DNA from: Oscillatoriales cyanobacterium
Lineage (GTDB): Bacteria > Cyanobacteriota > Cyanobacteriia > Cyanobacteriales > Microcoleaceae
DNA length: 32,629 nt
Assembly: GCA_004293365.1 (NCBI GenBank)
Contig: RDYN01000110.1
Span: 1-32,629 of the forward strand
Direction of reading: 5' to 3'
A program made the position numbers and the translations under genes. Under the pieces are notes generated by a model. The model saw only the letters and a program-made list of their open reading frames with translations. It was not told where the DNA came from and searched no databases. Shown one piece after another: positions 1 to 9,929 of this stretch (the first letter of the stretch is position 1; every line of letters starts with the position of its first letter).

Positions 1-37
1 AAAAAGCCTCAAATGATTGCAGAGCAATTATTTGAGG
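1..37 (-). terminator. Rho-independent terminator of the giant TPR-glycosyltransferase gene
   Basis: Read on the minus strand, the arms at 24-37 and 7-20 pair over 13 of 14 positions (cctcaaat/atttgagg, one mismatch, then attgc/gcaat). They enclose a 3-nt loop, and the hairpin is followed by one C and at least five T at the window edge. It begins 28 bases after the stop codon of the minus-strand gene. The geometry is classical for intrinsic termination. Confidence 0.78.
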
Positions 38-64
38 TTTTGAGAATTCTGAATTCTTTTGAAA

Positions 65-3000
65 TTAAATCCGATCGAATATCTGCGGAATGTGGGTAAT
101 AACATCAAGAAAGCGCTTAACTTGTTTTTCCCAAGTCCAATCGAGCATAAAATTCGCCGCAGCTAAACCGCGATTTTTGGCAGCTTCGCGATTAGTATAA
201 ACTTGCTCTAAAGCCTCGACCACTTCCTCAACATCAGACTCTCCCCAACCTTCTACACCGGGAAAATGAGCAGTCGGCTTAACTCGTCCCTGATGCGACA
301 AAGGATAGCAAATATTGCTGTAAATTAAGTCTAAATGTCCGGTATTTGCTGATAAAATAGTAGGAATTCCGCAGGCCATACTTTCCATTGCAACTAAATT
401 AGTGCCGCCTTCGCAGCGGTTGGTGAAAACAGCGCAGTCGGCTTCTCGCAATATTTGTCCGGCGAGGTGATTGGGGATTAAACCGATGTCGATAAAAGAT
501 TCAACTGGTAAACCGTTAGCTGCCAACCATTGGGAAATTCCTAAACTTCCGTCGCGGTTGATATTGGGAAGTCCCGCCACGTTTCCGGTTTGTTCGATTC
601 CCAGCATATATTGAGGCCAGAAGTTGTGCCATGTTGTTAGTAGTAAAGCTTCTGGATGTTTGGCGCGAAATCGTTTGAAAGCGGCAATTACAATGTCTTG
701 GCCTTTGCGATATTCGAGTTTGCCGCCGGAGAATATGACGAAGCGATCGCCAAATAAGTTAGATTTAGGTGCAGGATGGAAAATTGCGGGGTCAATTCCT
801 TGATTTACCATCGCCACGTTAGTCAAGCCGCAGCTTCTCAAAACATCGGCATTCCAGTGGGAACCGGCGACGATGGCGCGATATTTTTTGGCTGTTTCTA
901 GGGCTGCTGCGGTGATGCGGGTGTCTTCAAAAAAGATCACTCCTACTTGACAAGGGCTGATTAGGTGATTGTCAACTCCCGAGGATGCTAAGTTATTCCC
1001 CAAAGCGTACAGTACAGGAAAGTTACAACTAATTTGTTTGTCGGAATTTGCTGTTACTAATTCCTGAAATTGTTTCTGCTTTTCTACTGCGGGTAATAAC
1101 AGGGATTTGTGCAGCGGATTGATGGATTCTGAGGTGATGGATGGCGGTACTAAAAGTGCAACTTCCCAGGCGGGATTTCGCAGCAGTTGCAGTGTTAAAT
1201 TCATGCCGTAAATTCCCCAGCCGCTGGTGATGCTGACTGGCCAACTGATGCCAATTCCTGTTATTTGTGGCGGGGTTTCTGGGGGAATCTGTAGGGGTGG
1301 TGGATGGTGCGTGCCCGCCCCTTGGAAACGGGTAATTAGCTGTTCTAGGGCTGCTTTTATACGATCGCCCACGGCATCCCAATCACCCGCTTTTGACTGC
1401 CTAAACAACCGCACAGTGGGATACCAAGGGCTGTCTTCCCGTGTCAACATCCACCGCCAATCCGACATAAAAGAGAGCAAAATCCAAACCGGTTTACCCA
1501 AAGCACCGGCTAAGTGGGCGATCGCAGTATCAACACAAATTACTAAATCCAGTTGCGAAATAATCGCTGCGGTGTCGGCAAAATCGACGCAATGTTCGCT
1601 TAAATCGGGGATTTGCTGTTGATTTAATAAAGTTAAATCGCCCGCCGACAAGTCTTTTTGAAGGCTGTAAAAACTCGCTCCCGGAACATCTAAAAACTTC
1701 AGAAAATCGCTCAATTTACACGATCGCTCGTGATTCTTGCGGTGCAGCGGGCCGCCCGCCCACACAATACCTACTTTTAGTTTATTGTTCGATTCTAGGG
1801 AAATTTTACCATCATCGGGCGCAGTTAAATAAGGAATATTTGCCGGGATTGTTTCCAAAGTTGTTCCCAGAATTCGCGGCAAACTTAGCAGCGGCGCTTG
1901 CACCTGAAAATCTCGCAAATTCTGCGGGTTTGTTACTACATTATCTACGCCTGCCACTTTTTCAAACAAACGCTTCAGCGATTGATGACAAGCAACCATA
2001 ACTTTGCCGCCTTTTTGCTTGACTAAAGGTGCGTAGCGGATAAAATGAATCGCATCGCCAAAACCTTGTTCTGGGTGCAATAAAATTGTTTTTCCATGCA
2101 AATCTGAACCATCCCAAAGCGGGTAATTGGTATATTGTTGTTCTAATTCTTGAGTTTGCCAGCGCGATTCGTATTCCGCAAAACCACGCTGGAAATTGCC
2201 AGTCAACAGCAAAGCAAATGCTAGTCTTAAACGTAACTCTGGAGATTCTGGAGAGAGTTGAATTGCTTTAGTATAGCAGTCGATCGCCTCCGCAACTCTT
2301 CCTTGTGATTCCAGGGCGCAACCTAAATATAAGTTGGTTTCGCCCAGGTTGGGATTGGTTGCTAGTGCTTGTTGGTAGTGCTCCATTGCCTCGGTTATTT
2401 GTCCGTTTTCCTGTTTGAGATAACCTAAATAAGTGTGGGCTTCGGCGTGGTTGGGCGAACCGGCAATTACTTGTTCGTAACGCGCGGCTGCGGCTGCTTT
2501 GTTGCCTTGTTTTTGTAATGCTTTTGCTATGTGAAACTGTACGTCTATTTCTGCGATCGCACTTGATGATTGTTTAGCTTCAGTGGGAGTGGGAATTAAC
2601 TCTTGTAAAGCGGTTTTTATGCGATCGCCCACGCCATCCCAATCGCCCGGTTTTGACTGCCGAAACAACCGCGCAGTGGGATACCAAGGGCTGTCTTCCC
2701 GTGCCAGCATCCACCGCCAATCGGGCATAAAAGAGAGCAAAATCCAGACAGGTTTGCCCAACGCACCGGCTAAGTGCGCCACAGCGGTATCGACGCAAAT
2801 CACTAAATCTAGTTGCGATATCACCGCCGCAGTATCGGCAAAATCGTTCAAATTGTCGCTCAAATCTATGACAGAAGTTTGAGTTAGCAAACTTCTGTCA
2901 TCCGCCGACACTTCTTTTTGAAGGCTGTAAAAACTGACACCGGGAATGTCTAAGAATTTCAAGAAATAGCTGAAATCGCTCGATCGCACAAAATCCTTCA

Positions 3001-6000
3001 AATGTTCCGAACTTCCCGCCCAGACAATTCCTACTTTGAAATTGCGATCGCAATTTAGCGAAAATTGCCAATTCGGCGGCGCCGCTAAATAAGGAACATT
3101 CGCGGGTATATTGTCTAAAGTTGTTCCCAGAATGTGCGGCAAACTCATCAGGGGTGCTTGCACTTGAAAATCGGGCAATTCTTCCACCCGCACCGCCACT
3201 TGTTCGATGCCAGGAATCTGCTTAAATAAACGCTTCAGTTCTTGATAGCAAGATATAATGACTTTGCCGCCTTTTTGCCGGACAATTGCGGCGTAGCGCA
3301 CAAATTGAATTGCGTCGCCCAAACCTTGTTCGCAGCGGAGTAAAATAGTTTGTCCGTTCAAATCTGAACCCTCCCAAACTGGCTTGTCAAAATTCAACCG
3401 CTGCAATTTCTTCGCCTGATCTGTGTGCCACCGCCACTCGTATTCTGCTAAACCGCGCGGCAAGTCGCCAGTTAACAGCAAGACTAAGCCTAAATTGAAG
3501 TGAGCTTTAACACAGTTTGGATCCAGTGCCAGGGCTTGATTGTAATATGAAATTGCCCGATTTACGTCTCCTAATAGTTCCACGGCACTGCCTAAATTAG
3601 TAAGAGCTTCTACATAATTTGGCTGCAAAGATATTGCTAGCTCAAAGCTAGAAATTGCCTGCTCTATTTTGCCCGCAGCCAAATATGAATTTCCCAGATT
3701 ATAGTGTCCTTTAGGATTGTTCGGTTCTGCTTCAATGGCACGCTGGTAAAGCCGTTGGGCATCGGCTGGTTGACATTTTGCTTGCATCGCCGCGCCCAAA
3801 TTTACTAGGGCGGACACGTAATTGGCATTGAAGGAAAGTGCTTGCTGAAAATAGACGATCGCACTTTGCAACTCGCCCTGCTGCTGGAGAGTCGCGCCGA
3901 GATTGTTCAAAGCTTTGACATAAACGGGATTTAGGGCGATCGCCTTTTGAAAACAAATTACAGCCTCGGCGATATTTCCCCGATCTTGCAGCAAAATACC
4001 CAAGTTATTTTGCGCTTGAGCGCAGTTCGGGTCAATTTCGATCGCGCGCTGATAATACGTCGCAGCTTCGGCTAAATCGCCTGTTTGGTGCAGCGTGACG
4101 GCTAAATTAGTAGCGGACTCGATCGAATCTGGCTGCAAAACCAAAGCATTTTTGAAATACGCGATCGCCTCGGCAAGATTTCCTTGGGATTTCAGCACGT
4201 TTGCGCGATCGAATTGTTTCCTAGCCAACTCAATATTAGACGGAATTTCTACGGGCTCTCTAGCTTCTTGATGCTGGGAAATTTTTGCTTTCAGCGCCAA
4301 AGTAGCCCGATCTAAAACTCCATCCCAATCCCCCGCTGCTGACTGGCGAAACAGCCTTGCACTGGGATACCAAGGACTATCTTCGCGCTCCAACATCCAC
4401 CGCCAATCCGGCACAAAACACAGCAAAATCCACACTGGTTTGCCCAAAGCACCGGCCAAGTGCGCTACAGAAGTATCTACAGAAATCACTAAATCTAGAG
4501 CCGAGATTACTGCCGCAGTAACGGCCATATCGTGCAAATCAGAGCTTAAATCTGTGACGGGCATTTGCTCTAACCAAGTCCGATCTTCGGCTGTCATGTC
4601 CTTTTGCAAACTGTAAAAATCTGCTCCGGGAATATCTAACAGTTTTGCCAACAAATCTAGCGGGAACGATCGTACCTTATTTTGTGAATGTTGGGAATTT
4701 CCAGACCACACAATCCCTACTTTCAAATTAGGAGTGTTCCGCAGAGTGCATTCCAAACCGGGGGGCGGAGCTAAATAAGGAACATTAGCCGGGATTGTTT
4801 CTAAAGTTGTTCCCAGAATGTGCGGCAAACTCATTAACCGCGCGTGAACTTGAAAATCTGGCGCATCATCGGGATTAATTATTAACTCGTCGATTCCCGA
4901 AACTTGGGCAAATAAGCGGTGCAAGTGCGGCAAACACCAAACAATTACCTTGCCGCCTTTTTGCTTGACTAAATCTGCGTAGCGGATAAACTGAATTGCA
5001 TCGCCCAAACCCTGTTCCGGGCAAAGCAAAATTGTTTTTCCCTCCAAATCTTTGCCGTCCCAAATCGGCTGAATAAAGTTGTGGAGCGGGAACTGTTTTT
5101 CTTTAATCAGGAGCCGCCATTCGTACTCGGAAAAACCGCGCTGCAACTCTCCAGACAGCAGCAAAGCCAAACCTAAATTTAGGTGAGATTCTGGGTTAGT
5201 CGCATTGAATTGAACTGCTTGACTGTAGCAGGTGACAGCATCGGCTAATTGCCTGCCATTGTGCAACACTTTTCCCAAACCGTTGAGGGAATTCATGTTA
5301 CCGGGTTTCAACTCGATCGCCCTACGGTAACAATCGATCGCCTCTACCGTGTTTCCGGCTTCCTCAAAAGCTTTACCCAGATTGTTCAAAGCTTCGGGAA
5401 AGTCGGGTTGCAGGCTCAAAGCTTGCTGGTAACAGGCGATCGCACCTGCAATTTTGCCCTGTTTGTGCAGGACAATTCCTAGATTGCAGCGAGCGGCAGC
5501 ATTGGCTGGTAACTGCTGAATCGCTTGCTGGCAAACGGCTAGAGCCTCATCTAACTTGTCTTGCTGTTGCAGGGAACTCCCCAAAGCGATCAGAGTTTCG
5601 GCTAAATTCGGTTGCAGCGCCATAGCTCGATCGTAATAGGCGATCGCATCTGCAATTCTGCCCTGTCGGATCGAGGCGTATGCTAAGTTGTGCAAGGCGT
5701 CCACATAATTGGGCTCCAGCGCGATCGCCCGTTGGTAATTCGCGATCGCGCGATCGTAATTCGCCCCCGCTTCCTCCCCTTGCTCCTCCAGCACAATGCC
5801 CAAATTCAAATAAGCCACAGCACAATCAGGATTGACTTGAATTGCTTGCTCGTAAAGCGAGCAAGCCTCCGCCACATCCCCTTGCTCTTCCCGCAGCAGG
5901 CCCAAATTAACCAGCGCTTCCGCGCAATTCGGATTCAAAGACAGCGCGCGCTCGTATTCTGCGATCGCCCCTTCATTCTCCCCTGCTTCCGCCAGCGCAC

Positions 6001-9000
6001 TGCCCAAATTGCTCGCAGTTTCCCCCAAATTCGGGTCGATTTCTAGGGCTTGCCGGTAATGGGCGATCGCCTCTGTCAACCGCCCGCTTTGCTGTTTGAC
6101 AACACCTAAATTGCTGTGGGCGGCTGCGTAATTCGGATCGATCGCGATCGCCCGCTGGTAACACTCGATCGCACCGCCCAAATTGCCCTGCTGCTGCAAA
6201 TCTCGGCCCAGCCGCAACTCTGCATCCGCCAAATCCGACGGCACAAATCCAGCGGAAACAGCGCCTAGAGCCTCCGCCACCCGCTGAAAAACAGGTTCCC
6301 AATCGCCCCTTTCCCGTTGCCGAAACAGCCTTGCACTGGGATACCAAGGGCTGTCTTCGCGCTCCAACAACCACCGCCAGTCGGGGGAAAACGCCAGCAA
6401 AATCCACACCGGTTTGCCCAAAGCGCCCGCCAAATGGGCGACAGCGGTATCGACAGTAATTACTAAATCCAGTTTGGCGATCGCAGCAGCAGTATCAGCC
6501 AAATCGCCAAAATGCGGGCTCAAATCGACGATCGGCGTTCCATTCAACAGCGCGCGATCGGCCTCTAAAACCTCTTTCTGCAAGCTGTAAAAAGTTACGC
6601 CCGAAACGTCCAAAAGCGGCAGAAACTGACTTAAACCGCAAGAACGCTGCATATTTTTGCGGTGTTTGGGATTCCCCGCCCAGACAATCCCAACTTTCAA
6701 ATTGCGATCGGGCAAAAGTCCAAATTCAGCATCCGCAGGCGGAGCTAAATAAGCAGCAGTTGCCGGAATTGTTGAGAGCCTTGTACCGAGAACATAGGGT
6801 AAACTCAACATCGGCACTTGCACGTCAAATTCCGGCAGCGGTTCACCTCTAACTATCAGTAAATCAATGCCATCAATCATGGCAAACAAACGGCGCAATT
6901 GCGGGTAACAGTCAACAATTACCCTACCGCCTCGATTTTTGACAATCTCAACGTAGCGAATAAACTGAAGCGAATCGCCTAAACCTTGTTCGGCGTGCAG
7001 CAAAACAGTCTTTCCCTGCAAATTGGAACCATCCCACAGAGGCCGGTATTCTCTCGCCGAAAGCGTATTTCCCGGCGCCGTCAAAAGACAGGAATGGCCT
7101 GTTTTAAATTCTTTAATTTGCCAGCGCCACTCGTATTCAGCGAGGCCATTTTCCAAATCTCCCGCCAACAGCAAAGCCAAGGACAAATTCAGGTGAGCGC
7201 TAGCATGATCCGGGCTGAGAGAAATTGCGCGTCTGTAACAGGCGATCGCATCTTCAACCGCGCCTTTTTCCAGAAAAGTCCTGCCTAAATTGTTGATAGC
7301 TTCCACAAAATCCGGCAGCAATTCCAGCGCTTTGTGATAATACTCCAGGGCCTCTTCTAAATTGCCCTGTTCTTGCAAAACCGTTGCCAAATTGTTGTAA
7401 GCTTCCCAGCTATGCGGCTGAATTTCCAGCGCCCGCCGGTACAAATCGAGCGCCCTTAAAAGTTCGCCCTTTTCTTGCAGCGCCACCGCTAAATTAATCA
7501 GTGCGGGCACGAAATCCGGTTCAGCAGCCAGAGCTTGTTCGTAATGTGCGATCGCCTCTTCAACTTTACCTTGTTCCTCAAAAATCTTTGCTAAGTTGTA
7601 AGCTGTTTGAGGAATATTGGGAGCGATGGCTAAAGCTTCCTGGTAATGCGGAATAGCTGCATCTAATTCCCCATTTTCGTGTTTGAGAAAACCATAATTA
7701 ATTCGCGCTTGGAAACAATAGGGAGCGAGAAATATAATTTGTTCGTAAAGGGCGATCGCCTCTAGCTTATCGCCTGTTTCCATTAAATGTTCGGCTTGTT
7801 GCAATAAATCCTCTAAAACAGCCGAATTTTGGTCGCCCGTTGCGACAACAGATGTCTCAATTCCCTGGGAATGCTTGACTGCTGAGTCATTTCCTAAAGC
7901 TTCGCCCGCAGTCACAAATATTTGTTTGTTTTCCTCAACCAAGCTGGCGCCTGTTATTTCCAGCGGCAGATTTTTCGCAGCATCCTCGCCAGAAGTAGCA
8001 GAATTGGCGATCGCAAATAAACTCAAAGCCGCCTGCACATCCTGAAACAATTCTTGCCAACTTTCCGGCTGACTTTGGCGGAAAAGCCTTGCAGTTGGAT
8101 ACCAAGGATTGTCTTCGCGATCCAGCAGCCAGCGCCAGTCAGGAGCAAAAGAAAGCAGCACCCAAACCGGTTTACCCAAAGCACCAGCCAAGTGTGCAAC
8201 AGAGGTATCGACACTAATCACTAAATCCAGTTGAGATATAGCCGAAGCCGTATCAGCAAAGTCGCTCAGATGCGGGCTCAAATCCGGTATTAAGTGCTGG
8301 TGCAACAAAGTGCGATCGCACTCCGACAAGTTTTTTTGTAAACTATAAAAAGCAATTCCCGGCACATCCAAAAATTGCATAAAATCGCTCAAACTGCAAG
8401 AGCGCTGATTATCTTTCCGGCGCTGCGGACTTCCCGCCCAAACAATCCCCACCTTCAATTTTGCATCAGAAGCCAGCGCAAAATTGCACTCAGCAGGCGG
8501 AGCCAAATAAGGAACATTTGCCGGGATTGTTTCCAGAGTTGTCCCCACAATCCTCGGCAAACTCATCAGCGGTGCGTGAACGTCAAATGCTGGCAAATTC
8601 TCAAAACAGACTGATAAATATTCAATGCCGGCAACAGTCGCAAACAACCGCATTAAATCTGGATAGCAAGCCACGATAACTTTAGCGCCTCGGCGGTGCA
8701 AAATCGGCGCGTAGCGAATAAACTGAATCGAGTCGCCGAAGCCTTGCTCGAGGTGGAGTAAAATAGTTTTCCCCTGCAAATCCGCACCATCCCAAAGCGG
8801 CTGTGGAAATTGTCTCGCTTCTACTTGGGAAGTGCGCCACCGCCACTCATATTCAGCAAAACCGCGCTGAAAATCTCCAAACAATAGCAAAGTCAAGGCT
8901 AATTCCAGATGTGCGATGGCGTTGTCTGGCTGCAATTCCAAGGCTCGACGGTGACAAGCAAAAGCCTCTTGAAATTCTCCTAAATCGACTAAAGCGTGGG

Positions 9001-9781
9001 CGAGATTGTTAATAGCATCCACGAAGTCCGGCTTAAATTTTAATGCTTGTCGGTAGTGGGAAATTGCTGCTTTAGTATTGCCTTGTTCGTGGTAAAATGC
9101 TCCGACATTGTTCTGAGCTTCGGGATTGTTGGGTTCTAATGCTATAGCTTGCTGGTAGCAGTCGAAAGCTTCGGCTAATTTACCTTGCTGCTGAAAAATT
9201 CTTCCCAACCCGATCAGAGAATATGTCAATTTTGGATTAATTTTTAAAGCGTGCAGGTAACAGGCGACTGCCTCATTTAATTGATTTTTATCTTTTAATA
9301 AGCCTGCCAAATTGTGGGCAGTTTCCAGCAGGCTTGGATCGAGCTGGAGCGCTGTTTGATAATAGGAAATTGCCGAGTCAATTTCGCCCAAGTGCTGTTT
9401 GAGCCAGCCCAAATTGTTGTATGCTAGTGCGGTATTTGGTGAAAGTTGGATGACTTGTTCGTAACTGGCGATCGCCCTTTGACTTTCCCCTCGATCCATC
9501 AAAACATGGGCTTTGTTTAAATGTGCCTCTACAAAATCGGGGTTTTGGGCGATCGCGCGATCGTAAAAGTCGATCGCCTCAGCCACTTTTCCCTGCTGTC
9601 TGACTGCAATTCCCAACAAACACAACACATTTGCTGATTCCGGCTGCACTTCCACAATTTGCCGATACAAATTTTCAGCTTCTAACAAACGCCCCGCTTG
9701 GTGATATTCCCAAGCTATGTTTAAAGAATCTTCAGCACGCATTTTGACGGCAGATTTTTGCAATTTTTTCTTAGAAGCCAT
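65..9781 (-). CDS. Giant TPR protein with five GT9-type glycosyltransferase domains and a C-terminal GT4-type glycosyltransferase
   Basis: The product has about 3238 residues. About 34 TPR motifs occur in five blocks (roughly residues 15-300, 670-880, 1190-1545, 1860-2110 and 2425-2530). Each block runs into a GT9 (ADP-heptose:LPS heptosyltransferase-like) domain, near residues 305-585, 880-1170, 1548-1830, 2110-2395 and 2533-2815. Each domain carries EYEWR-type, EQGxGDxIxFxRY, LKVGIVWxG and VDTxxAHLAGALGKPVW signatures and ends in DWRWxLxREDxPWYP. Residues ~2830-3238 are a GT4-like enzyme with an EGGTNLVAMESMACG nucleotide-sugar motif. No signal peptide is evident, so it is probably cytoplasmic. 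TPRs usually bind protein partners; TPR-GT9 proteins are linked to glycan or protein glycosylation, but the acceptor and sugars here are unknown. The frame opens with TTG at 9811; I chose the ATG at 9781, ten codons in. Neither has a clear Shine-Dalgarno. Domain calls are strong; the role is inferred. Confidence 0.9.
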   Translation of the reverse strand: MASKKKLQKSAVKMRAEDSLNIAWEYHQAGRLLEAENLYRQIVEVQPESANVLCLLGIAVRQQGKVAEAIDFYDRAIAQNPDFVEAHLNKAHVLMDRGESQRAIASYEQVIQLSPNTALAYNNLGWLKQHLGEIDSAISYYQTALQLDPSLLETAHNLAGLLKDKNQLNEAVACYLHALKINPKLTYSLIGLGRIFQQQGKLAEAFDCYQQAIALEPNNPEAQNNVGAFYHEQGNTKAAISHYRQALKFKPDFVDAINNLAHALVDLGEFQEAFACHRRALELQPDNAIAHLELALTLLLFGDFQRGFAEYEWRWRTSQVEARQFPQPLWDGADLQGKTILLHLEQGFGDSIQFIRYAPILHRRGAKVIVACYPDLMRLFATVAGIEYLSVCFENLPAFDVHAPLMSLPRIVGTTLETIPANVPYLAPPAECNFALASDAKLKVGIVWAGSPQRRKDNQRSCSLSDFMQFLDVPGIAFYSLQKNLSECDRTLLHQHLIPDLSPHLSDFADTASAISQLDLVISVDTSVAHLAGALGKPVWVLLSFAPDWRWLLDREDNPWYPTARLFRQSQPESWQELFQDVQAALSLFAIANSATSGEDAAKNLPLEITGASLVEENKQIFVTAGEALGNDSAVKHSQGIETSVVATGDQNSAVLEDLLQQAEHLMETGDKLEAIALYEQIIFLAPYCFQARINYGFLKHENGELDAAIPHYQEALAIAPNIPQTAYNLAKIFEEQGKVEEAIAHYEQALAAEPDFVPALINLAVALQEKGELLRALDLYRRALEIQPHSWEAYNNLATVLQEQGNLEEALEYYHKALELLPDFVEAINNLGRTFLEKGAVEDAIACYRRAISLSPDHASAHLNLSLALLLAGDLENGLAEYEWRWQIKEFKTGHSCLLTAPGNTLSAREYRPLWDGSNLQGKTVLLHAEQGLGDSLQFIRYVEIVKNRGGRVIVDCYPQLRRLFAMIDGIDLLIVRGEPLPEFDVQVPMLSLPYVLGTRLSTIPATAAYLAPPADAEFGLLPDRNLKVGIVWAGNPKHRKNMQRSCGLSQFLPLLDVSGVTFYSLQKEVLEADRALLNGTPIVDLSPHFGDLADTAAAIAKLDLVITVDTAVAHLAGALGKPVWILLAFSPDWRWLLEREDSPWYPSARLFRQRERGDWEPVFQRVAEALGAVSAGFVPSDLADAELRLGRDLQQQGNLGGAIECYQRAIAIDPNYAAAHSNLGVVKQQSGRLTEAIAHYRQALEIDPNLGETASNLGSALAEAGENEGAIAEYERALSLNPNCAEALVNLGLLREEQGDVAEACSLYEQAIQVNPDCAVAYLNLGIVLEEQGEEAGANYDRAIANYQRAIALEPNYVDALHNLAYASIRQGRIADAIAYYDRAMALQPNLAETLIALGSSLQQQDKLDEALAVCQQAIQQLPANAAARCNLGIVLHKQGKIAGAIACYQQALSLQPDFPEALNNLGKAFEEAGNTVEAIDCYRRAIELKPGNMNSLNGLGKVLHNGRQLADAVTCYSQAVQFNATNPESHLNLGLALLLSGELQRGFSEYEWRLLIKEKQFPLHNFIQPIWDGKDLEGKTILLCPEQGLGDAIQFIRYADLVKQKGGKVIVWCLPHLHRLFAQVSGIDELIINPDDAPDFQVHARLMSLPHILGTTLETIPANVPYLAPPPGLECTLRNTPNLKVGIVWSGNSQHSQNKVRSFPLDLLAKLLDIPGADFYSLQKDMTAEDRTWLEQMPVTDLSSDLHDMAVTAAVISALDLVISVDTSVAHLAGALGKPVWILLCFVPDWRWMLEREDSPWYPSARLFRQSAAGDWDGVLDRATLALKAKISQHQEAREPVEIPSNIELARKQFDRANVLKSQGNLAEAIAYFKNALVLQPDSIESATNLAVTLHQTGDLAEAATYYQRAIEIDPNCAQAQNNLGILLQDRGNIAEAVICFQKAIALNPVYVKALNNLGATLQQQGELQSAIVYFQQALSFNANYVSALVNLGAAMQAKCQPADAQRLYQRAIEAEPNNPKGHYNLGNSYLAAGKIEQAISSFELAISLQPNYVEALTNLGSAVELLGDVNRAISYYNQALALDPNCVKAHFNLGLVLLLTGDLPRGLAEYEWRWHTDQAKKLQRLNFDKPVWEGSDLNGQTILLRCEQGLGDAIQFVRYAAIVRQKGGKVIISCYQELKRLFKQIPGIEQVAVRVEELPDFQVQAPLMSLPHILGTTLDNIPANVPYLAAPPNWQFSLNCDRNFKVGIVWAGSSEHLKDFVRSSDFSYFLKFLDIPGVSFYSLQKEVSADDRSLLTQTSVIDLSDNLNDFADTAAVISQLDLVICVDTAVAHLAGALGKPVWILLSFMPDWRWMLAREDSPWYPTARLFRQSKPGDWDGVGDRIKTALQELIPTPTEAKQSSSAIAEIDVQFHIAKALQKQGNKAAAAARYEQVIAGSPNHAEAHTYLGYLKQENGQITEAMEHYQQALATNPNLGETNLYLGCALESQGRVAEAIDCYTKAIQLSPESPELRLRLAFALLLTGNFQRGFAEYESRWQTQELEQQYTNYPLWDGSDLHGKTILLHPEQGFGDAIHFIRYAPLVKQKGGKVMVACHQSLKRLFEKVAGVDNVVTNPQNLRDFQVQAPLLSLPRILGTTLETIPANIPYLTAPDDGKISLESNNKLKVGIVWAGGPLHRKNHERSCKLSDFLKFLDVPGASFYSLQKDLSAGDLTLLNQQQIPDLSEHCVDFADTAAIISQLDLVICVDTAIAHLAGALGKPVWILLSFMSDWRWMLTREDSPWYPTVRLFRQSKAGDWDAVGDRIKAALEQLITRFQGAGTHHPPPLQIPPETPPQITGIGISWPVSITSGWGIYGMNLTLQLLRNPAWEVALLVPPSITSESINPLHKSLLLPAVEKQKQFQELVTANSDKQISCNFPVLYALGNNLASSGVDNHLISPCQVGVIFFEDTRITAAALETAKKYRAIVAGSHWNADVLRSCGLTNVAMVNQGIDPAIFHPAPKSNLFGDRFVIFSGGKLEYRKGQDIVIAAFKRFRAKHPEALLLTTWHNFWPQYMLGIEQTGNVAGLPNINRDGSLGISQWLAANGLPVESFIDIGLIPNHLAGQILREADCAVFTNRCEGGTNLVAMESMACGIPTILSANTGHLDLIYSNICYPLSHQGRVKPTAHFPGVEGWGESDVEEVVEALEQVYTNREAAKNRGLAAANFMLDWTWEKQVKRFLDVITHIPQIFDRI
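1340..8860 (-). repeat. Five in-gene copies of a TPR+GT9 coding module
   Basis: The GT9-coding segments lie near 8030-8860, 6270-7145, 4290-5140, 2600-3450 and 1340-2185. The conserved ccaccgccaatc-like block encoding DWRW recurs near 8126, 6370, 4391, 2710 and 1451. Spacing between modules varies from ~1.26 to ~1.98 kb because the TPR blocks differ in length. The last two modules are visibly close at DNA level: the stretches at ~1370-1550 and ~2620-2800 match over most positions, including synonymous ones, which points to later duplication or gene conversion. Confidence 0.85.
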
Positions 9782-9811
9782 AGTTGTCTTTGTTGTTTGG
9801 GAGTTCGCCAA

Positions 9812-9929
9812 CTTGTAATTGCCAACTTATTCTACTAATCCGTTAACTATTCCTACCTTCTTCCCTCAACATCCCTGCGTTAAATCCGTTACATCCGTTA
9901 CATCCGCTACAAAATCCGCTGCCGAACTT
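9812..9929. other. Spacer between the tocopherol gene hpt and the giant gene, with a short 9-bp tandem repeat
   Basis: This 118-bp spacer holds nearly three copies of ttacatccg (about 9889-9910). No hairpin plus T-run follows the hpt stop, so read-through from hpt into the giant gene is possible. No convincing -35/-10 pair was seen. Confidence 0.4.

Noticed and set aside
1029-9012. Many 60-144-residue ORFs on both strands within the giant gene
   Set aside because: They overlap a single long, well-conserved coding frame and have repetitive, protein-unlike translations that mirror the TPR/GT9 repeats.
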